A DNA stretch of 64,000 nt from Azohydromonas caseinilytica (lineage in GTDB: Bacteria > Pseudomonadota > Gammaproteobacteria > Burkholderiales > Burkholderiaceae_C): the NCBI RefSeq assembly GCF_012927045.1, contig NZ_JABBFW010000014.1, positions 84,430 to 148,429 on the forward strand. Reading direction: 5' to 3'. Position 1 is the stretch's first letter; each line of letters begins with the position of its first letter. Shown piece after piece: positions 7,219-17,026 of the stretch. A model generated the notes under the pieces. It was not told the DNA's origin. It saw only the letters and a list, made by a program, of their open reading frames with translations, and searched no databases. A program made the position numbers and the translations under genes.

Positions 7219-8991
7219 TCAACCTTCGAACTTCTCGCCGCAGTCCATGCAAAAGCGCGCATTGCCCGGATTCCGGTGGCCGCAGGACGGGCAGAACTTG
7301 GGCTTGGCCTGCGCAGCCTGCGGCGCTGGCGTGCCGGCCTCCGGGCGGCCGAGCGCCGCCGCCACGTCGGCGGCGATGCGGTCCTGCGCGGGCGAGGCGA
7401 TTGAACCTTGCAGCGCGCGCTCGGCAGTCGCGAGCGCCTGGATGCGGCCCAGGTCCTCCTCGCTGGCCGGCGCCACGAGGCTGGCGCGCGTCTGGCCGAA
7501 CTGGATCAGGTGGTCCGCCAGCGCCTGGGCCTCGGCGTCGGTGGAGAACATCGCCGTGATTTGGCGCGCACTGTCCTTGCCGAACACCACCGACTCGATG
7601 CGGGCGCGCCACACGCGCAGCGTCATCGACTCGGTGCGAACGATCTGGTTGGAGCTCTGGACCTTGCCGGTGAAGTTGTTGCCCGTGCCGATGCTCGCGG
7701 TCTGGTAGGTGCCCTCCATCTCGACCCAGGTCAGCACCGAGGCGAAGTCAAAGCGGCCCCAGAGGCGGCTGGACGCGCGAAAGCCGAACGCTGCCACTAC
7801 CAGGAAGATCGACGCCGCGCCCAGCAGCCGCAGCGGCAGCTCGCCACCCCCTTCGACCGAGCGCACGAAAGCCAGCGCGCAGCCCACGGCCACCACCATG
7901 AGCAGCGCGGCGTAGAGGTCCAGCAGCGTCAGGAACCGGTGGCGCGTGGACTGCAGCGCCTGGCGGATGGTGGCCGGTGCCGTGTGCGCCATGGGCATGG
8001 GCTGGGTTTCCTCCAGCAGCTCGCCCGCGAACGGGCCGGCGTGCAGCTGCGGGTCGATCACCGGCGAGATGCGCGAGTAGCGGCGGTTGGGGATGCGCTC
8101 GACCCACTGCTCCTGCAGGTGGCGCTCGAGCTCGTCGAGCAGCAGGCTCGGCGGCACGTTGAGCGAGACGCGGCTCTGGCGCGCGCTGGTCTGCGTGGGC
8201 GGCGGCGGCTGCACCTGCTCCAGCGTGGCCGCCAGCACCAGCGCCACGGCCACCAGGCCGGAGACCAGCAGCATCGTGGTCTGCGGCGCCAGCGAGATCT
8301 GCGGCACCTGTGGCAGCGCCCGGGAGACGAGCCCCACCAGCGCCGGGCCCAGGATCGCCACGGCCAGCAACGCCACCAGCGACGCGGTGGTCAGCCGCGC
8401 GGTGGAGGCAGCCACTACCGGGCGAAGCAGGAAGAAGACACCGAAGGCGAAGTACGCCATGCTCAGCAGCGGGCGCGACGCCTCGGTGCCGAACAGCCCC
8501 CAGGCCAGCGCGAAGCTCACGGCCGTCACCAGCATCGCGCACAGGTTGTAGAACGCGATCTTGGCCTGCTCCTGGATGGCCAGCGGGGCGGTGATGAGCC
8601 GAGGCACCCAGTGGTACAGCACGCCCTCGATGGCCCGGGCGGGCTCCGGGTAGGTCAGCGCCCCGTCGCGCAGGATGCGCTTGATGGTCGAGGCTTGGTC
8701 CGAGGTGCCAACCATGGCGTTGGGCAGCTCCGGCGCCAGCGAGGCCGGCCGGCCGCGGCCGAAGAAGAAGCGCAGCCGCTTGGCGCCTGTGGCCGCCGTC
8801 ACGACGCTGGCGAACAGCAGCCCCAGACCGACGGCCACGGCGATGGGCTCCAGCGACTGACGGTGCTCGAACAAGGTGAAAAGGGCCGCCGCGCCCATGA
8901 GCGCGGCGCAGGCGAACAGCAGCTTGTTCTGCACTCGATACGGGTTGGGCAGCTCCAGGGTGGCGTTGGCGGAGCTGTAGTCATAACTCAT
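7219..8991 (-). CDS. Membrane protein with C-terminal zinc ribbon, 590 aa
   Basis: The protein has several hydrophobic segments: two near residues 25-75, a cluster of about four in the middle (about 160-265), and two more near 375-420. It ends with a zinc ribbon, FCPSCGHRN plus ARFCMDCGEKFEG, four Cys in two CxxC pairs. Between the last helices and the ribbon lies a soluble part of about 150 residues. The start chosen is the ATG at 8991, after GAGG at five bases; the frame reaches 9024. Zinc-ribbon membrane proteins of this build are common and mostly uncharacterised. Very GC-rich codon use gives long false frames on the other strand. No operon partner is evident. Confidence 0.75.
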   Translation of the reverse strand: MSYDYSSANATLELPNPYRVQNKLLFACAALMGAAALFTLFEHRQSLEPIAVAVGLGLLFASVVTAATGAKRLRFFFGRGRPASLAPELPNAMVGTSDQASTIKRILRDGALTYPEPARAIEGVLYHWVPRLITAPLAIQEQAKIAFYNLCAMLVTAVSFALAWGLFGTEASRPLLSMAYFAFGVFFLLRPVVAASTARLTTASLVALLAVAILGPALVGLVSRALPQVPQISLAPQTTMLLVSGLVAVALVLAATLEQVQPPPPTQTSARQSRVSLNVPPSLLLDELERHLQEQWVERIPNRRYSRISPVIDPQLHAGPFAGELLEETQPMPMAHTAPATIRQALQSTRHRFLTLLDLYAALLMVVAVGCALAFVRSVEGGGELPLRLLGAASIFLVVAAFGFRASSRLWGRFDFASVLTWVEMEGTYQTASIGTGNNFTGKVQSSNQIVRTESMTLRVWRARIESVVFGKDSARQITAMFSTDAEAQALADHLIQFGQTRASLVAPASEEDLGRIQALATAERALQGSIASPAQDRIAADVAAALGRPEAGTPAPQAAQAKPKFCPSCGHRNPGNARFCMDCGEKFEG

Positions 8992-9218
8992 CGGGGCCTC
9001 GGCGCGCTGGCATGGGAGAGACAAACGATTGTGTTGGCGCCGCGGCGGCCGAGGGTGCTCAGGTTGTTAGGGCAGGGCGCAGGCGGGACACCATCGTGTG
9101 CCGAGCCGGCGGTGGAAGCCGCCGATGCGCCGTGGTCCTGACAGCTGGCGTACAACTGCGTGCGTGAGGGTGCCGAGCTGCGCCTTGGCGCCGGGTAGCC
9201 ACACGGAAGGAGCCGGTC

Positions 9219-9572
9219 GTGATTGAAGGACTTGTCGCAGGCAAGGTGTACGGCTGCCCCGAGCAGCGCACGAGCAACAGCACCGGCAAGGTCTTCACCG
9301 TGGCCAAGGTCCGCGCCGCCACCAGCGGCGGCGAATCGCTGTTCGTCAATGTGCTGGCCTTCGACGCCACCGCCCAGGCGGCACTGCTGGTGCTCTCGGA
9401 CGGCGATGCGGTGTCGCTGGCGGGCACGCTGACGCCAAAGGTTTGGATTGACCGTGAGAATCAACCTCGGCCTGCGCTGGACCTGATCGCAGGTCAGGTT
9501 CTTACTCCGTACCACGCAAAACGCAAGCGCGAGGCCGTGAGCAGCGCGCAGCAGCCGCTACGCCAGGGCTAG
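9219..9572 (+). CDS. SSB-like OB-fold protein of integrative elements
   Basis: A 117-residue protein beginning VIEGLVAGKVYGCPEQRTS (GTG start, AAGGAG at six bases). The pattern of short strands with KVFTVAKVRAAT, SLFVNVLAFD and AVSLAGTLTPKVW resembles the OB fold of single-stranded DNA-binding proteins, in the short form often seen on integrative and conjugative elements. It lacks the acidic tail of housekeeping SSB. It probably binds single-stranded DNA during transfer or repair of the element. It stands alone, with no recognisable transfer genes beside it, which suggests a remnant of an element. Confidence 0.6.
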   Translation: MIEGLVAGKVYGCPEQRTSNSTGKVFTVAKVRAATSGGESLFVNVLAFDATAQAALLVLSDGDAVSLAGTLTPKVWIDRENQPRPALDLIAGQVLTPYHAKRKREAVSSAQQPLRQG

Positions 9573-9697
9573 GCACCGACGCAGCACGAGGACTACCGCT
9601 CGCTGGCATCAGCACCGCCAGCACGGCCTGCAGCACCGGCGACAACCGATGCCGATGGCTGGCCGGTCTCGGACGCCCTCTGGAAAGAGGCGACGCC

Positions 9698-10132
9698 ATG
9701 ACCGGCGAGCGGGATCTGCGCAAGCTGCTGCGGCACATGACGCCGCAGTTGCAGCCCGGCACCTTCGTGTTCTGCAGCTTTTCGGGCGAAGAGGTACCTG
9801 CCGGCTTGGCTCCCATCGCCACGTTCCGCGAGGCCGAAGGGCTCAGCGCGATCCTCGCGCTGGACGACGCCCAGCGCGCCGGCGTGCCCTACCAGTTCGA
9901 GTCGGGCCTGATCACCCTCACGATTCACTCCTCGCTGGACGCCGTGGGGTTCCTGGCGGCAGTTTCCGCGGTGCTGGCCGACGCCGGCATCCCGTGCAAC
10001 GCCGTGGCGACTTTCCACCACGACTACCTCTTCGTGCCGCGGGACATGGCGCAGCGGGCGCTGGATCTCCTCGTGGCGGTGGCTGTTGCGCCGATGCCGG
10101 TTCCAGCCCGGCAACAGCTGCCTTCAGATTGA
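9698..10132 (+). CDS. ACT-domain protein (ACT_3 / DUF2241 type)
   Basis: A 144-residue soluble protein. The first half carries TFVFCSFSGEEVPAGLAPIA and the second half an ACT-like block (LTIHSSLDAVGFLAAVSAVL, then ADAGIPCNAVATFHHDYLFV). This matches the small family of tandem ACT-domain proteins that bind amino acids or related ligands; the molecular role is not known. The ATG at 9698 is the first good start. No neighbour shares the strand closely. Confidence 0.7.
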   Translation: MTGERDLRKLLRHMTPQLQPGTFVFCSFSGEEVPAGLAPIATFREAEGLSAILALDDAQRAGVPYQFESGLITLTIHSSLDAVGFLAAVSAVLADAGIPCNAVATFHHDYLFVPRDMAQRALDLLVAVAVAPMPVPARQQLPSD

Positions 10133-10349
10133 ATGCTCCTTGTTACATCAGCCGGCAGAACAACAACGCCAAGCAGACAGACGGTGTGCAGCGGTGGAGT
10201 CGAAGCCACACCCAGAATCCGCTGCGTGCCCTGAGCCGCCTGCCGTCCAAATCAAGAGCGGATGTTCACCCGTGCCCGAAAATTAACCCACGGCAAGTTT
10301 TGTTTTATGAAAACATTCCTTTTGACAATTGCAGCTTGTCAATTGGTTT

Positions 10350-13300
10350 TTACCATCTGCCCGCCCGCTTCTCTTCGTCTTTCAACGATTCCCTAGTTCT
10401 GCTCTGGATTGCCTCGTCAATTATGTGTTGTGCCCAAACTCTCACTCTTTCGTGATCATGATCAAGGAGGGGCGTTACCACACTGATAAGCCGATCGTAG
10501 AATGGAACGAGTGAACCGGACCAAAAGAACGTATGCAAGTTTGCGCCGAGAGAATCCAAAACGCCATCAACATTCGAATAATCATTAATCAGCATCATGG
10601 CTGCTACTGACAAATGCCATACATCAGCCTCATCCTTTTCGATGGCCTTGACAATGCGTGCAATTAACGTAGGAGCGAGAGCCAGGTCATCGTTGCACCA
10701 TTCCTTTAAAAAACGCAAATCCAAGTTGTCGATGGCACCTGACTTGTCTCCCCCCGCTCTCCGAGCACGCAGCGCCTCGCCAAGCTTCCACCTAGCAATG
10801 TTGCCACTCTGAGTGAGAGCCTGCCTAACAATGGGCCATGAGACCTCGGGCTGTTGCTCGAAGAGGGAACGAAATAGCTTCTCCACGAGATGATCAGAGA
10901 TACGAGTTTCACCCGTAACCGAAAGACAGAGCTCTTGGGTCAAGACCTGTGCAATCTCAGCCGATTGTGGTATTAGCCGACTGGCTGCAACCTCAAACTC
11001 ATGCGCATCGCGCTGTGCTCGGCCTGATGAGAGCATTCCTCTCGTAGAGAGAATTGCGCTGAAATCTGGGTGAAGTGCCTCAACAGTTTCTGGCTGTCCG
11101 TGGCTATAAATAAAAAGAATGTCTAGAGCGATCCAAGCTCCATCAATACCCTTCTGCAAGAGTGCCCGGTTTAGCTTAGAAATCTGCTCAACAGATACCC
11201 CTGCCATCGCTTGCCCATTTGAGAGGCCGTACAGCAGATTCACCTCTATGTGACCAGCTTCAACAAGGCCTTGCAGTACAGCTGTGCGATTATTGTTAAG
11301 TCCCACACCACGAGCAATGCTTGGCAGCGATTGTCGCAGAGCAGGACTCTCTGCGAGTGCAGTGAACAATGCATCGCATGAAGTTGCGTCATGTTCAGCA
11401 ACCACTGATAGCCAGCCACTGAGAAGTGCGCTATTTCGACGTTCAAATGGGATGTCGGTGAGTCGCGAAAGAATGACCGCATAAAGCGCCTGCGCCATAC
11501 GGCTACCGCGTGCTAAGCCCTGACCGAAAGCGTATGCCTGCCGTTGCTCGCCCTGTAGGACGAGGTCTAGGTGCGAGACGACTGTTTCCCAGTTACGTCC
11601 AAAGTCTTGCCCAAGTGCTTCAGCCTCTCTTGCGGCAACATCAATCCAGCTACCGTCACTACTTTCAGTATGCTCAAAAGGCGGCTCTGTTATTAAAAGC
11701 TTAAGCCGCTGAGGAATATCTGCCGGAGCTAATATTTGGAGCCAAGATTGCACCCGTGGCTCCGTTCCTACCGGTGTCCCATCCAAATCATACTTAAGTA
11801 CATCCTTGACAGCATCTACCGCTTGGACCCAAACCTTACCTTGGGCGCGAAGATCACTAATGACGTCACCGAGGGCCCATTCGACATCATCTAGCCGTCC
11901 ATGCTGAACAAGCCCTCTAATGTGTGCAGCGATGATCGCTACAGCGTGTTCGCCGATGTCACCGGGCTCTTTTGCTAGCCGAACTAGTTCCTCAAGGCAA
12001 TTTCTCCAGTATTCAAAAATTTCCTTCCATGTTTTCGGCCGGTACTGTGGCAGCGGACCAGAACTACCTTGATACTCCGGGCCCGACATACCGGAAAAGT
12101 TATCTGTAGTTAAGGCCTTGTCAAGCGCCAAGATTGCAATGCGCCTAGCGTCAATTTCCTCATTGCGCCCCATCTGGCGCAGTAAGGGGAATCGTAGATC
12201 GAGAGGAACCTGCGTCCCGGAGAGCAACACCATGAAAAGCCGGGTCAAGACCCCTGTGGCATTATTCGACCAAGTTTCGTTCTCGGCACAAGCAAGTTTG
12301 AATAAGAACCGGGCTGCTCGCGGAAAGCTTACCTCCCGAAATGCAAGCTTCTCTAAGGCCCATACAAGGTTCCGTCTGGGAGTGCCTGATAAGGTCCGAA
12401 GGTCGTCTGTTTTCCAATCGCCAAAGGCGTAATCAAGTGCTGCGACGGCATGCACCGGGTTCACTTCAGCGATCGCGCGAAAGAGCTGCGAACCCAGATC
12501 AGAACTGAGCACTTTCGCTTGGCCAAAAGGGCCTGTCCTCCCACAAAGCTTCTCGGTTAAGCCTGATAGGGCCGGAACGAAGTCGAGCATTCGGATTCGT
12601 TCACAGAACGCATCAGCGAGTGCTGGAGGAAATGGGAGTGCGACAATCTCAGCAGCGCGCTCTGGAGGGCATTTTTCCCACCAGTCTGCGGCTAGGCGGA
12701 TAGCGAGTGGCCTAGGGCGAACCTGGATCAAACGCCCGTATTTTGTGACTGCTCCACTTTTCTGAAATTCGACAAGCTCGGCATAGAAGTCATCCGTCGA
12801 TACTTCTGGACAAAAAATAGATCGGACGAATTCCCTTTCTGGTGTGGTGTCGCCATCAAATCCTATGTTTTCGAATAGCGCGCAGGCTGCTATTACCTTG
12901 GCCGCACGTGACGCCACCTCGACATGTCTTCCAAGGAGCTTTGCTAAAACTTGCGGCGTAAGACGTGCTGATAGTGGGGCTTTATCTGCTCGAGCTTCAG
13001 CGGTCCGAATTGCCATCAACGGGTACCCCTGCGCTAGTTCGTTAGCGATGAAACGCCGATCGTCCGGTGTGAGATCTTTGAAAGCAATATCAAGCAGGCC
13101 TTGTATCAAATCCGTACTTGCCGGTTCAAGACGTACCAACCTTGTCGGAGTGCCAGCGTACGCAGACGAATCGAGATCATTTCCGATGGTAATTAATGCT
13201 AAGCGACTATCGGCGCGACGAGCTTCTTCAGCGAGGAATTCGTGCAATTCCAGCGGGCAGTCATCGACCACGATTGTGCCAATGCAGTTTACGCGTCGCC

Positions 13301-14153
13301 AAGCACGCACTATCCCTTCAATGTCACTTGTTCGTGCTGCATTCAGGTAGCAGAACCGGCTTGAAAGCCTGGCCTGTTCTGGGTTAGCCGCTGGATCAGT
13401 CGGTGGACGGAATGCTTCAAAGACGAGCCTACTTTTGCCTAAGCCCGACGCGCCAGTAAGGCGAGTGATGCTCCGCTCTTCTGTTGCCGCCACCCGAAGA
13501 GACTTAACAATTTCGACTCGCGCTTTTTCTGCATCAGCAAAAGGAACTTCGAACGACGGGTATCCAGATAACTCAGACCAAGTGAGCGCCCCGGCGCCCG
13601 GTTTGCCCAAATACTCAAATACGGCGGCAACTGCTGCCGGATATGTATTAACCCAACCCGCTATGTCTGTTGCGTCATAGATGTAGACGTCACCGGGCGT
13701 AAGCTTTTCTCCTTCGGCAACTTCAGAAGCGCTTGTAATGGCTTCTTTGAGAGCAGTTATGCGAGGATCTTTTGATTGGCCTACGCAGTCTCGGCCCAAA
13801 AACAAAACATAAGCACCTCCGCACTCGACTAGTTTTCGGACCTGTGGCTTTAAGGTTCCATCCTTATTTCGGACCTCAGACGAGCATGCCGCCTCACTCA
13901 TGTCCGTGGCTTTTGCTTGAAAGCCGACTATTCGGCCCGGTAACATGGTAGTTTTATCCGGTCCGTCAGTCCAGCGCGCTAAACCGTCAATGCCACCGTC
14001 CTTGATGTATATGGAAAGTGGAACTTGGCTGTCATATTTTTCAATACGATTCGCCGAGAGTTCTAAGTTAACAAGCCGCCATAGCAACTCCACGAGTTGG
14101 CTGTCCTTGAGAAGTTTGATGTCGTCGTTTGTTGTTTGTAGTGGCGAAGGCAC
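10350..14153 (-). CDS. Predicted defence protein: PD-(D/E)XK nuclease + STAND NTPase + long sensor region (Avs-like)
   Basis: A 1267-residue protein. Residues about 20-120 look like a restriction-type nuclease: GGIDG (Asp56) and then GFQAKA (Gln79, Lys81), the D...QxK signature of Mrr-like PD-(D/E)XK enzymes. Residues about 205-340 hold a P-loop with Walker A GASGLGKS (234-241) and Walker B IGTIVVDDCP (Asp297/298), as in STAND NTPases. The remaining 900 residues look helical, without known repeats. Effector, NTPase and long C-terminal sensor is the order found in Avs antiphage proteins, which recognise phage proteins, assemble, and cut DNA; assignment here is by architecture only. GTG start after AAAGGAG at six bases. 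Codon use is more AT-rich than in flanking genes, which suggests transfer. It is a single-gene unit near other defence genes. Confidence 0.72.
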   Translation of the reverse strand: MPSPLQTTNDDIKLLKDSQLVELLWRLVNLELSANRIEKYDSQVPLSIYIKDGGIDGLARWTDGPDKTTMLPGRIVGFQAKATDMSEAACSSEVRNKDGTLKPQVRKLVECGGAYVLFLGRDCVGQSKDPRITALKEAITSASEVAEGEKLTPGDVYIYDATDIAGWVNTYPAAVAAVFEYLGKPGAGALTWSELSGYPSFEVPFADAEKARVEIVKSLRVAATEERSITRLTGASGLGKSRLVFEAFRPPTDPAANPEQARLSSRFCYLNAARTSDIEGIVRAWRRVNCIGTIVVDDCPLELHEFLAEEARRADSRLALITIGNDLDSSAYAGTPTRLVRLEPASTDLIQGLLDIAFKDLTPDDRRFIANELAQGYPLMAIRTAEARADKAPLSARLTPQVLAKLLGRHVEVASRAAKVIAACALFENIGFDGDTTPEREFVRSIFCPEVSTDDFYAELVEFQKSGAVTKYGRLIQVRPRPLAIRLAADWWEKCPPERAAEIVALPFPPALADAFCERIRMLDFVPALSGLTEKLCGRTGPFGQAKVLSSDLGSQLFRAIAEVNPVHAVAALDYAFGDWKTDDLRTLSGTPRRNLVWALEKLAFREVSFPRAARFLFKLACAENETWSNNATGVLTRLFMVLLSGTQVPLDLRFPLLRQMGRNEEIDARRIAILALDKALTTDNFSGMSGPEYQGSSGPLPQYRPKTWKEIFEYWRNCLEELVRLAKEPGDIGEHAVAIIAAHIRGLVQHGRLDDVEWALGDVISDLRAQGKVWVQAVDAVKDVLKYDLDGTPVGTEPRVQSWLQILAPADIPQRLKLLITEPPFEHTESSDGSWIDVAAREAEALGQDFGRNWETVVSHLDLVLQGEQRQAYAFGQGLARGSRMAQALYAVILSRLTDIPFERRNSALLSGWLSVVAEHDATSCDALFTALAESPALRQSLPSIARGVGLNNNRTAVLQGLVEAGHIEVNLLYGLSNGQAMAGVSVEQISKLNRALLQKGIDGAWIALDILFIYSHGQPETVEALHPDFSAILSTRGMLSSGRAQRDAHEFEVAASRLIPQSAEIAQVLTQELCLSVTGETRISDHLVEKLFRSLFEQQPEVSWPIVRQALTQSGNIARWKLGEALRARRAGGDKSGAIDNLDLRFLKEWCNDDLALAPTLIARIVKAIEKDEADVWHLSVAAMMLINDYSNVDGVLDSLGANLHTFFWSGSLVPFYDRLISVVTPLLDHDHERVRVWAQHIIDEAIQSRTRESLKDEEKRAGRW

Positions 14154-14668
14154 GCTTGTCTCCTTTCCTTGACTTGGTTTTTACTTGCTGGCTTGTCCTG
14201 AAACCGCAGGAGTTAGCGGTTGTGATAAAGGCTGGCTTGGCTTAGCTGTCTGGTTTGCCATAATAGCCGGATGTGACCGGCCATGGGTGGGGCGGCGGTT
14301 CCAGGCTGCGCGCTTTCATACGCCATGCACTGGATGAATTCGCGACGGCTTACTTGAAATCCCGGCTCTCGGTTTCCATCGTCCCAGTAGCGGCATAAGT
14401 TCTTACAGCCGCCGGGCGATGAGGTACCGCACTTACCCTTCGCGCTACCACACGCTGTAGACGGCCAGCAGCCCGGAGTGCGGCTGTCACTTTCCGCCGT
14501 ATAGGCGCCACGGCGTTTTCGGCGTCATGGAGCCACGCGGTTTCCGCCGTAATGGAGCCACTTCGTTTTCGGCATATAGGAGCCACCCAGGGCTGACGGG
14601 CACCTCGATCTGAGCCCGGCCGCGTCGGTGCTGAAGTGCGTGCCATCCAGGCAAGCACGGAGGCAGCG

Positions 14669-16213
14669 ATGGGCCGAAGGAGGTTCGAGATGTTCCAGTA
14701 CCGATCCGTGCTGGCGCAGATCCGGCGCGGCGCTTCCGACCGCGAACTCGCACGCAGCCACGCCATGGGCCGGCGCAAGCTCGCCGAGTTCCGGGCGCTG
14801 GCCGCCATGCAGGGCTGGCTCGACGCCGAGGCGCCGCTGCCGGACGAGGCCCAGATCGCCGCGGCGCTGGAGCCGGCAAAGCAGGCCGCCAGCACCGTCT
14901 CGAGCCTGGAGTCGCACCGCCAGCGCATCCAGGAGTGGCTGGAGCAGTCGGTGCCCGCCACCGCGATCCTGGCGGCGCTCAAGCGCAACCACGGCTACCC
15001 GGGCAGCTACTCCTCGCTGTACCGGATGATCGTCTCCATCCGCGGCGAGACGCCGCCGGCGGCCACCGTGCCGCTGGCGTTCGCACCGGGCGAGGCGGCG
15101 CAGGTGGACTTCGGCGCCGGGCCGAAGCTGCTGCACCCCGACGGCAGCGTGCGGCGCACCTGGGCGTTCGTGATGACGCTGTGCTTCAGCCGCCACCAGT
15201 ACGTCGAGTTCGTCTGGGACCAGACAGTGGCAACCTGGCTGGGCTGCCATCGCCGCGCCTTCGAGTGGTTCACGGCCGTGCCCAGGCGGCTGGTGATCGA
15301 CAACGCCAAGTGCGCCATCAGCAAGGCCTGTATCCACGACCCGGTGGTGCAGCGCGCCTACGCCGAGTGCGCCGAGGGCTGGGGCTTCCGGATAGACCCT
15401 TGTCCCCCAGGCGACGCCCCTAAAAAAGGAATCGTCGAAGCGGGGGTCAAGTTCGTGAAGATGAACTTCCTGCCGCTGCGCGAGTTCCGCGACCTGGCTG
15501 ACCTCAACGCGCAGGCCTGCGGCTGGGTGATGAACGAGGCTGGCCAGCGCGTGCACGGCACGACACGTCAGAAGCCGCTGACGCTGTTCGAGCTGGACCG
15601 GGCGCACATGCTGGAGCTGCCCGCCGTCGCGCCCGACCTGGGCACCTGGCACCGCGTCACGGTGCACCGCGACTGCCACGTCGCCCACGAGCGCGCGCTG
15701 TACTCGGTGCCGTTCACGCTGGTGGGCAAGACGCTGTGGCTGCGCGCCACCGACACCGCGGTGTTCGTCTACCACGAGCACCAGCTGGTGGCCACGCACC
15801 GGCGCGCGCAGCGCCCGGGCGAGCGCGTGAGCGTGCGCGATCACCTCCCGCCCGAGGCCCAGCTCTTCTTCGCCCACGACCGCGCCTGGTGCCTGCAGCA
15901 GGCGCGCGAGATCGGCACCGCGTGCGCCGAGCTCATCGAGCAGATGCTCACCGACCGCATCCTGGAGCGGCTGCGCGCCGCCCAAGGCGTGCTGCGCATG
16001 CGCGACACCTACGGCGCCGAGCGGCTCGAAGCCGCCTGCGCGCGGGCGCTGCTGCATGCCAGCCCGTTCTACCGCACGGTCAAGACCATCCTGGCCGGCG
16101 GCTACGACCGACAGCCGCTGAGCGTGGCCGAGCTTGGCCACGTGCACGCGCCCGGCGCACGCTTCGTGCGCAGTGCGCAGCTGCTGTTCGACCCCGACGC
16201 TCCGCGTCACTGA
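14669..16213 (+). CDS. istA: IS21-family transposase IstA
   Basis: A DDE transposase of 514 residues. The N-terminal helix-turn-helix is followed by the catalytic core: first Asp in AAQVDFGAGPK, second in RRLVIDNAKCA, and the Glu in KKGIVEAGVKFVK. The start is the ATG at 14669 (MGRRRFEMFQYRS), which follows GGAGG at five bases; the frame extends 11 codons further to a GTG with no ribosome site. istB follows after 24 bases on the same strand. IstA cuts and joins DNA while IstB, an ATPase, helps choose the target (known for the family). No stop or frameshift is seen. Confidence 0.95.
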   Translation: MGRRRFEMFQYRSVLAQIRRGASDRELARSHAMGRRKLAEFRALAAMQGWLDAEAPLPDEAQIAAALEPAKQAASTVSSLESHRQRIQEWLEQSVPATAILAALKRNHGYPGSYSSLYRMIVSIRGETPPAATVPLAFAPGEAAQVDFGAGPKLLHPDGSVRRTWAFVMTLCFSRHQYVEFVWDQTVATWLGCHRRAFEWFTAVPRRLVIDNAKCAISKACIHDPVVQRAYAECAEGWGFRIDPCPPGDAPKKGIVEAGVKFVKMNFLPLREFRDLADLNAQACGWVMNEAGQRVHGTTRQKPLTLFELDRAHMLELPAVAPDLGTWHRVTVHRDCHVAHERALYSVPFTLVGKTLWLRATDTAVFVYHEHQLVATHRRAQRPGERVSVRDHLPPEAQLFFAHDRAWCLQQAREIGTACAELIEQMLTDRILERLRAAQGVLRMRDTYGAERLEAACARALLHASPFYRTVKTILAGGYDRQPLSVAELGHVHAPGARFVRSAQLLFDPDAPRH

Positions 16214-16237
16214 CCTTCCTCTTGTGGAGTGCTTGCC

Positions 16238-17026
16238 ATGAACCCCATGCCAGTGCTGAGCCCGCACCTGAAGCAGCTTCGCCTCTCGGGCATCCTCGAC
16301 TCGCTGGAGGCGCGCAACCGCCAGGCCATCGAGTCCAAGCTCGCCTACACCGAGTTCCTCGCCTTGCTGGTGGAGGACGAGGTCGCGCGGCGCGAGCAGA
16401 AGAAGTTCGTCACCCGGCTGCGACGCGCCGCCTTCCGCAGCAGCAAGACGCTGGAGCAGTTCGACTTCGAGCGGCTGCCCGAGCTCAACCGCGCCCTGGT
16501 GCACGAGCTCGCCACCGGGCGCTACCTGGAGGAGAAGTCACCGGTCCTCATCGTCGGCCCGTGTGGAACGGGCAAAAGTCATCTGGCCCAGGCGCTGGGG
16601 CACTGCGCGGTGCGCCAGGGCGTGGACGTGGCCTTCATGACCTGCAGCCAGCTCACCGCCTCGCTCAACGCCGCCCGCGCCACCGGCGGCTACGAGCGCC
16701 GGCTGGCCAACCTGGCGCGCGTGCCACTGTTGATCATTGACGACTTCGGCCTGAAACCACTGCGCCCGCCGGCCGACGAGGACCTGCACGAGCTCATGGC
16801 CGAGCGCTACGAGAGCGTGGCCACCATCGTCACCAGCAACCTCGACTTCCAGGAGTGGGACCAGGCGTTCCCGGCCAACAAGCTGCTGGCCAGCGCCACG
16901 CTGGACCGCATGCGCCACAACGCCTACTGCCTGGTGCTCGACGGCACGAGCTACCGCGCACCGCGGCAACTCCCTACCGTCATCCACAACCGGCTTGCCA
17001 GCGGCTCAAAGGCCGCCCAAGCTTGA
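16238..17026 (+). CDS. istB: IS21-family ATPase helper IstB
   Basis: An AAA+ ATPase of 262 residues, related to DnaC. Walker A is VGPCGTGKSHLAQALG, Walker B is VPLLIIDDFGLK, and the sensor region is TIVTSNLDFQEWDQAF. IstB regulates IstA and target selection. The ATG at 16238 follows GGAG at eight bases; a GTG three codons upstream is the other possible start. It lies 24 bases after istA and 84 bases before the right end of the element. Confidence 0.94.
   Translation: MNPMPVLSPHLKQLRLSGILDSLEARNRQAIESKLAYTEFLALLVEDEVARREQKKFVTRLRRAAFRSSKTLEQFDFERLPELNRALVHELATGRYLEEKSPVLIVGPCGTGKSHLAQALGHCAVRQGVDVAFMTCSQLTASLNAARATGGYERRLANLARVPLLIIDDFGLKPLRPPADEDLHELMAERYESVATIVTSNLDFQEWDQAFPANKLLASATLDRMRHNAYCLVLDGTSYRAPRQLPTVIHNRLASGSKAAQA

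Noticed and set aside
7408..9141. 577-codon plus-strand frame opposite the zinc-ribbon membrane protein
   Set aside because: Arg/Gln/His-rich composition is what the opposite strand of a GC-rich gene gives; the minus-strand protein has membrane helices and a zinc ribbon.
14525..16504. 659-codon minus-strand frame over istA
   Set aside because: Antisense shadow of istA; no domain and false-frame composition.
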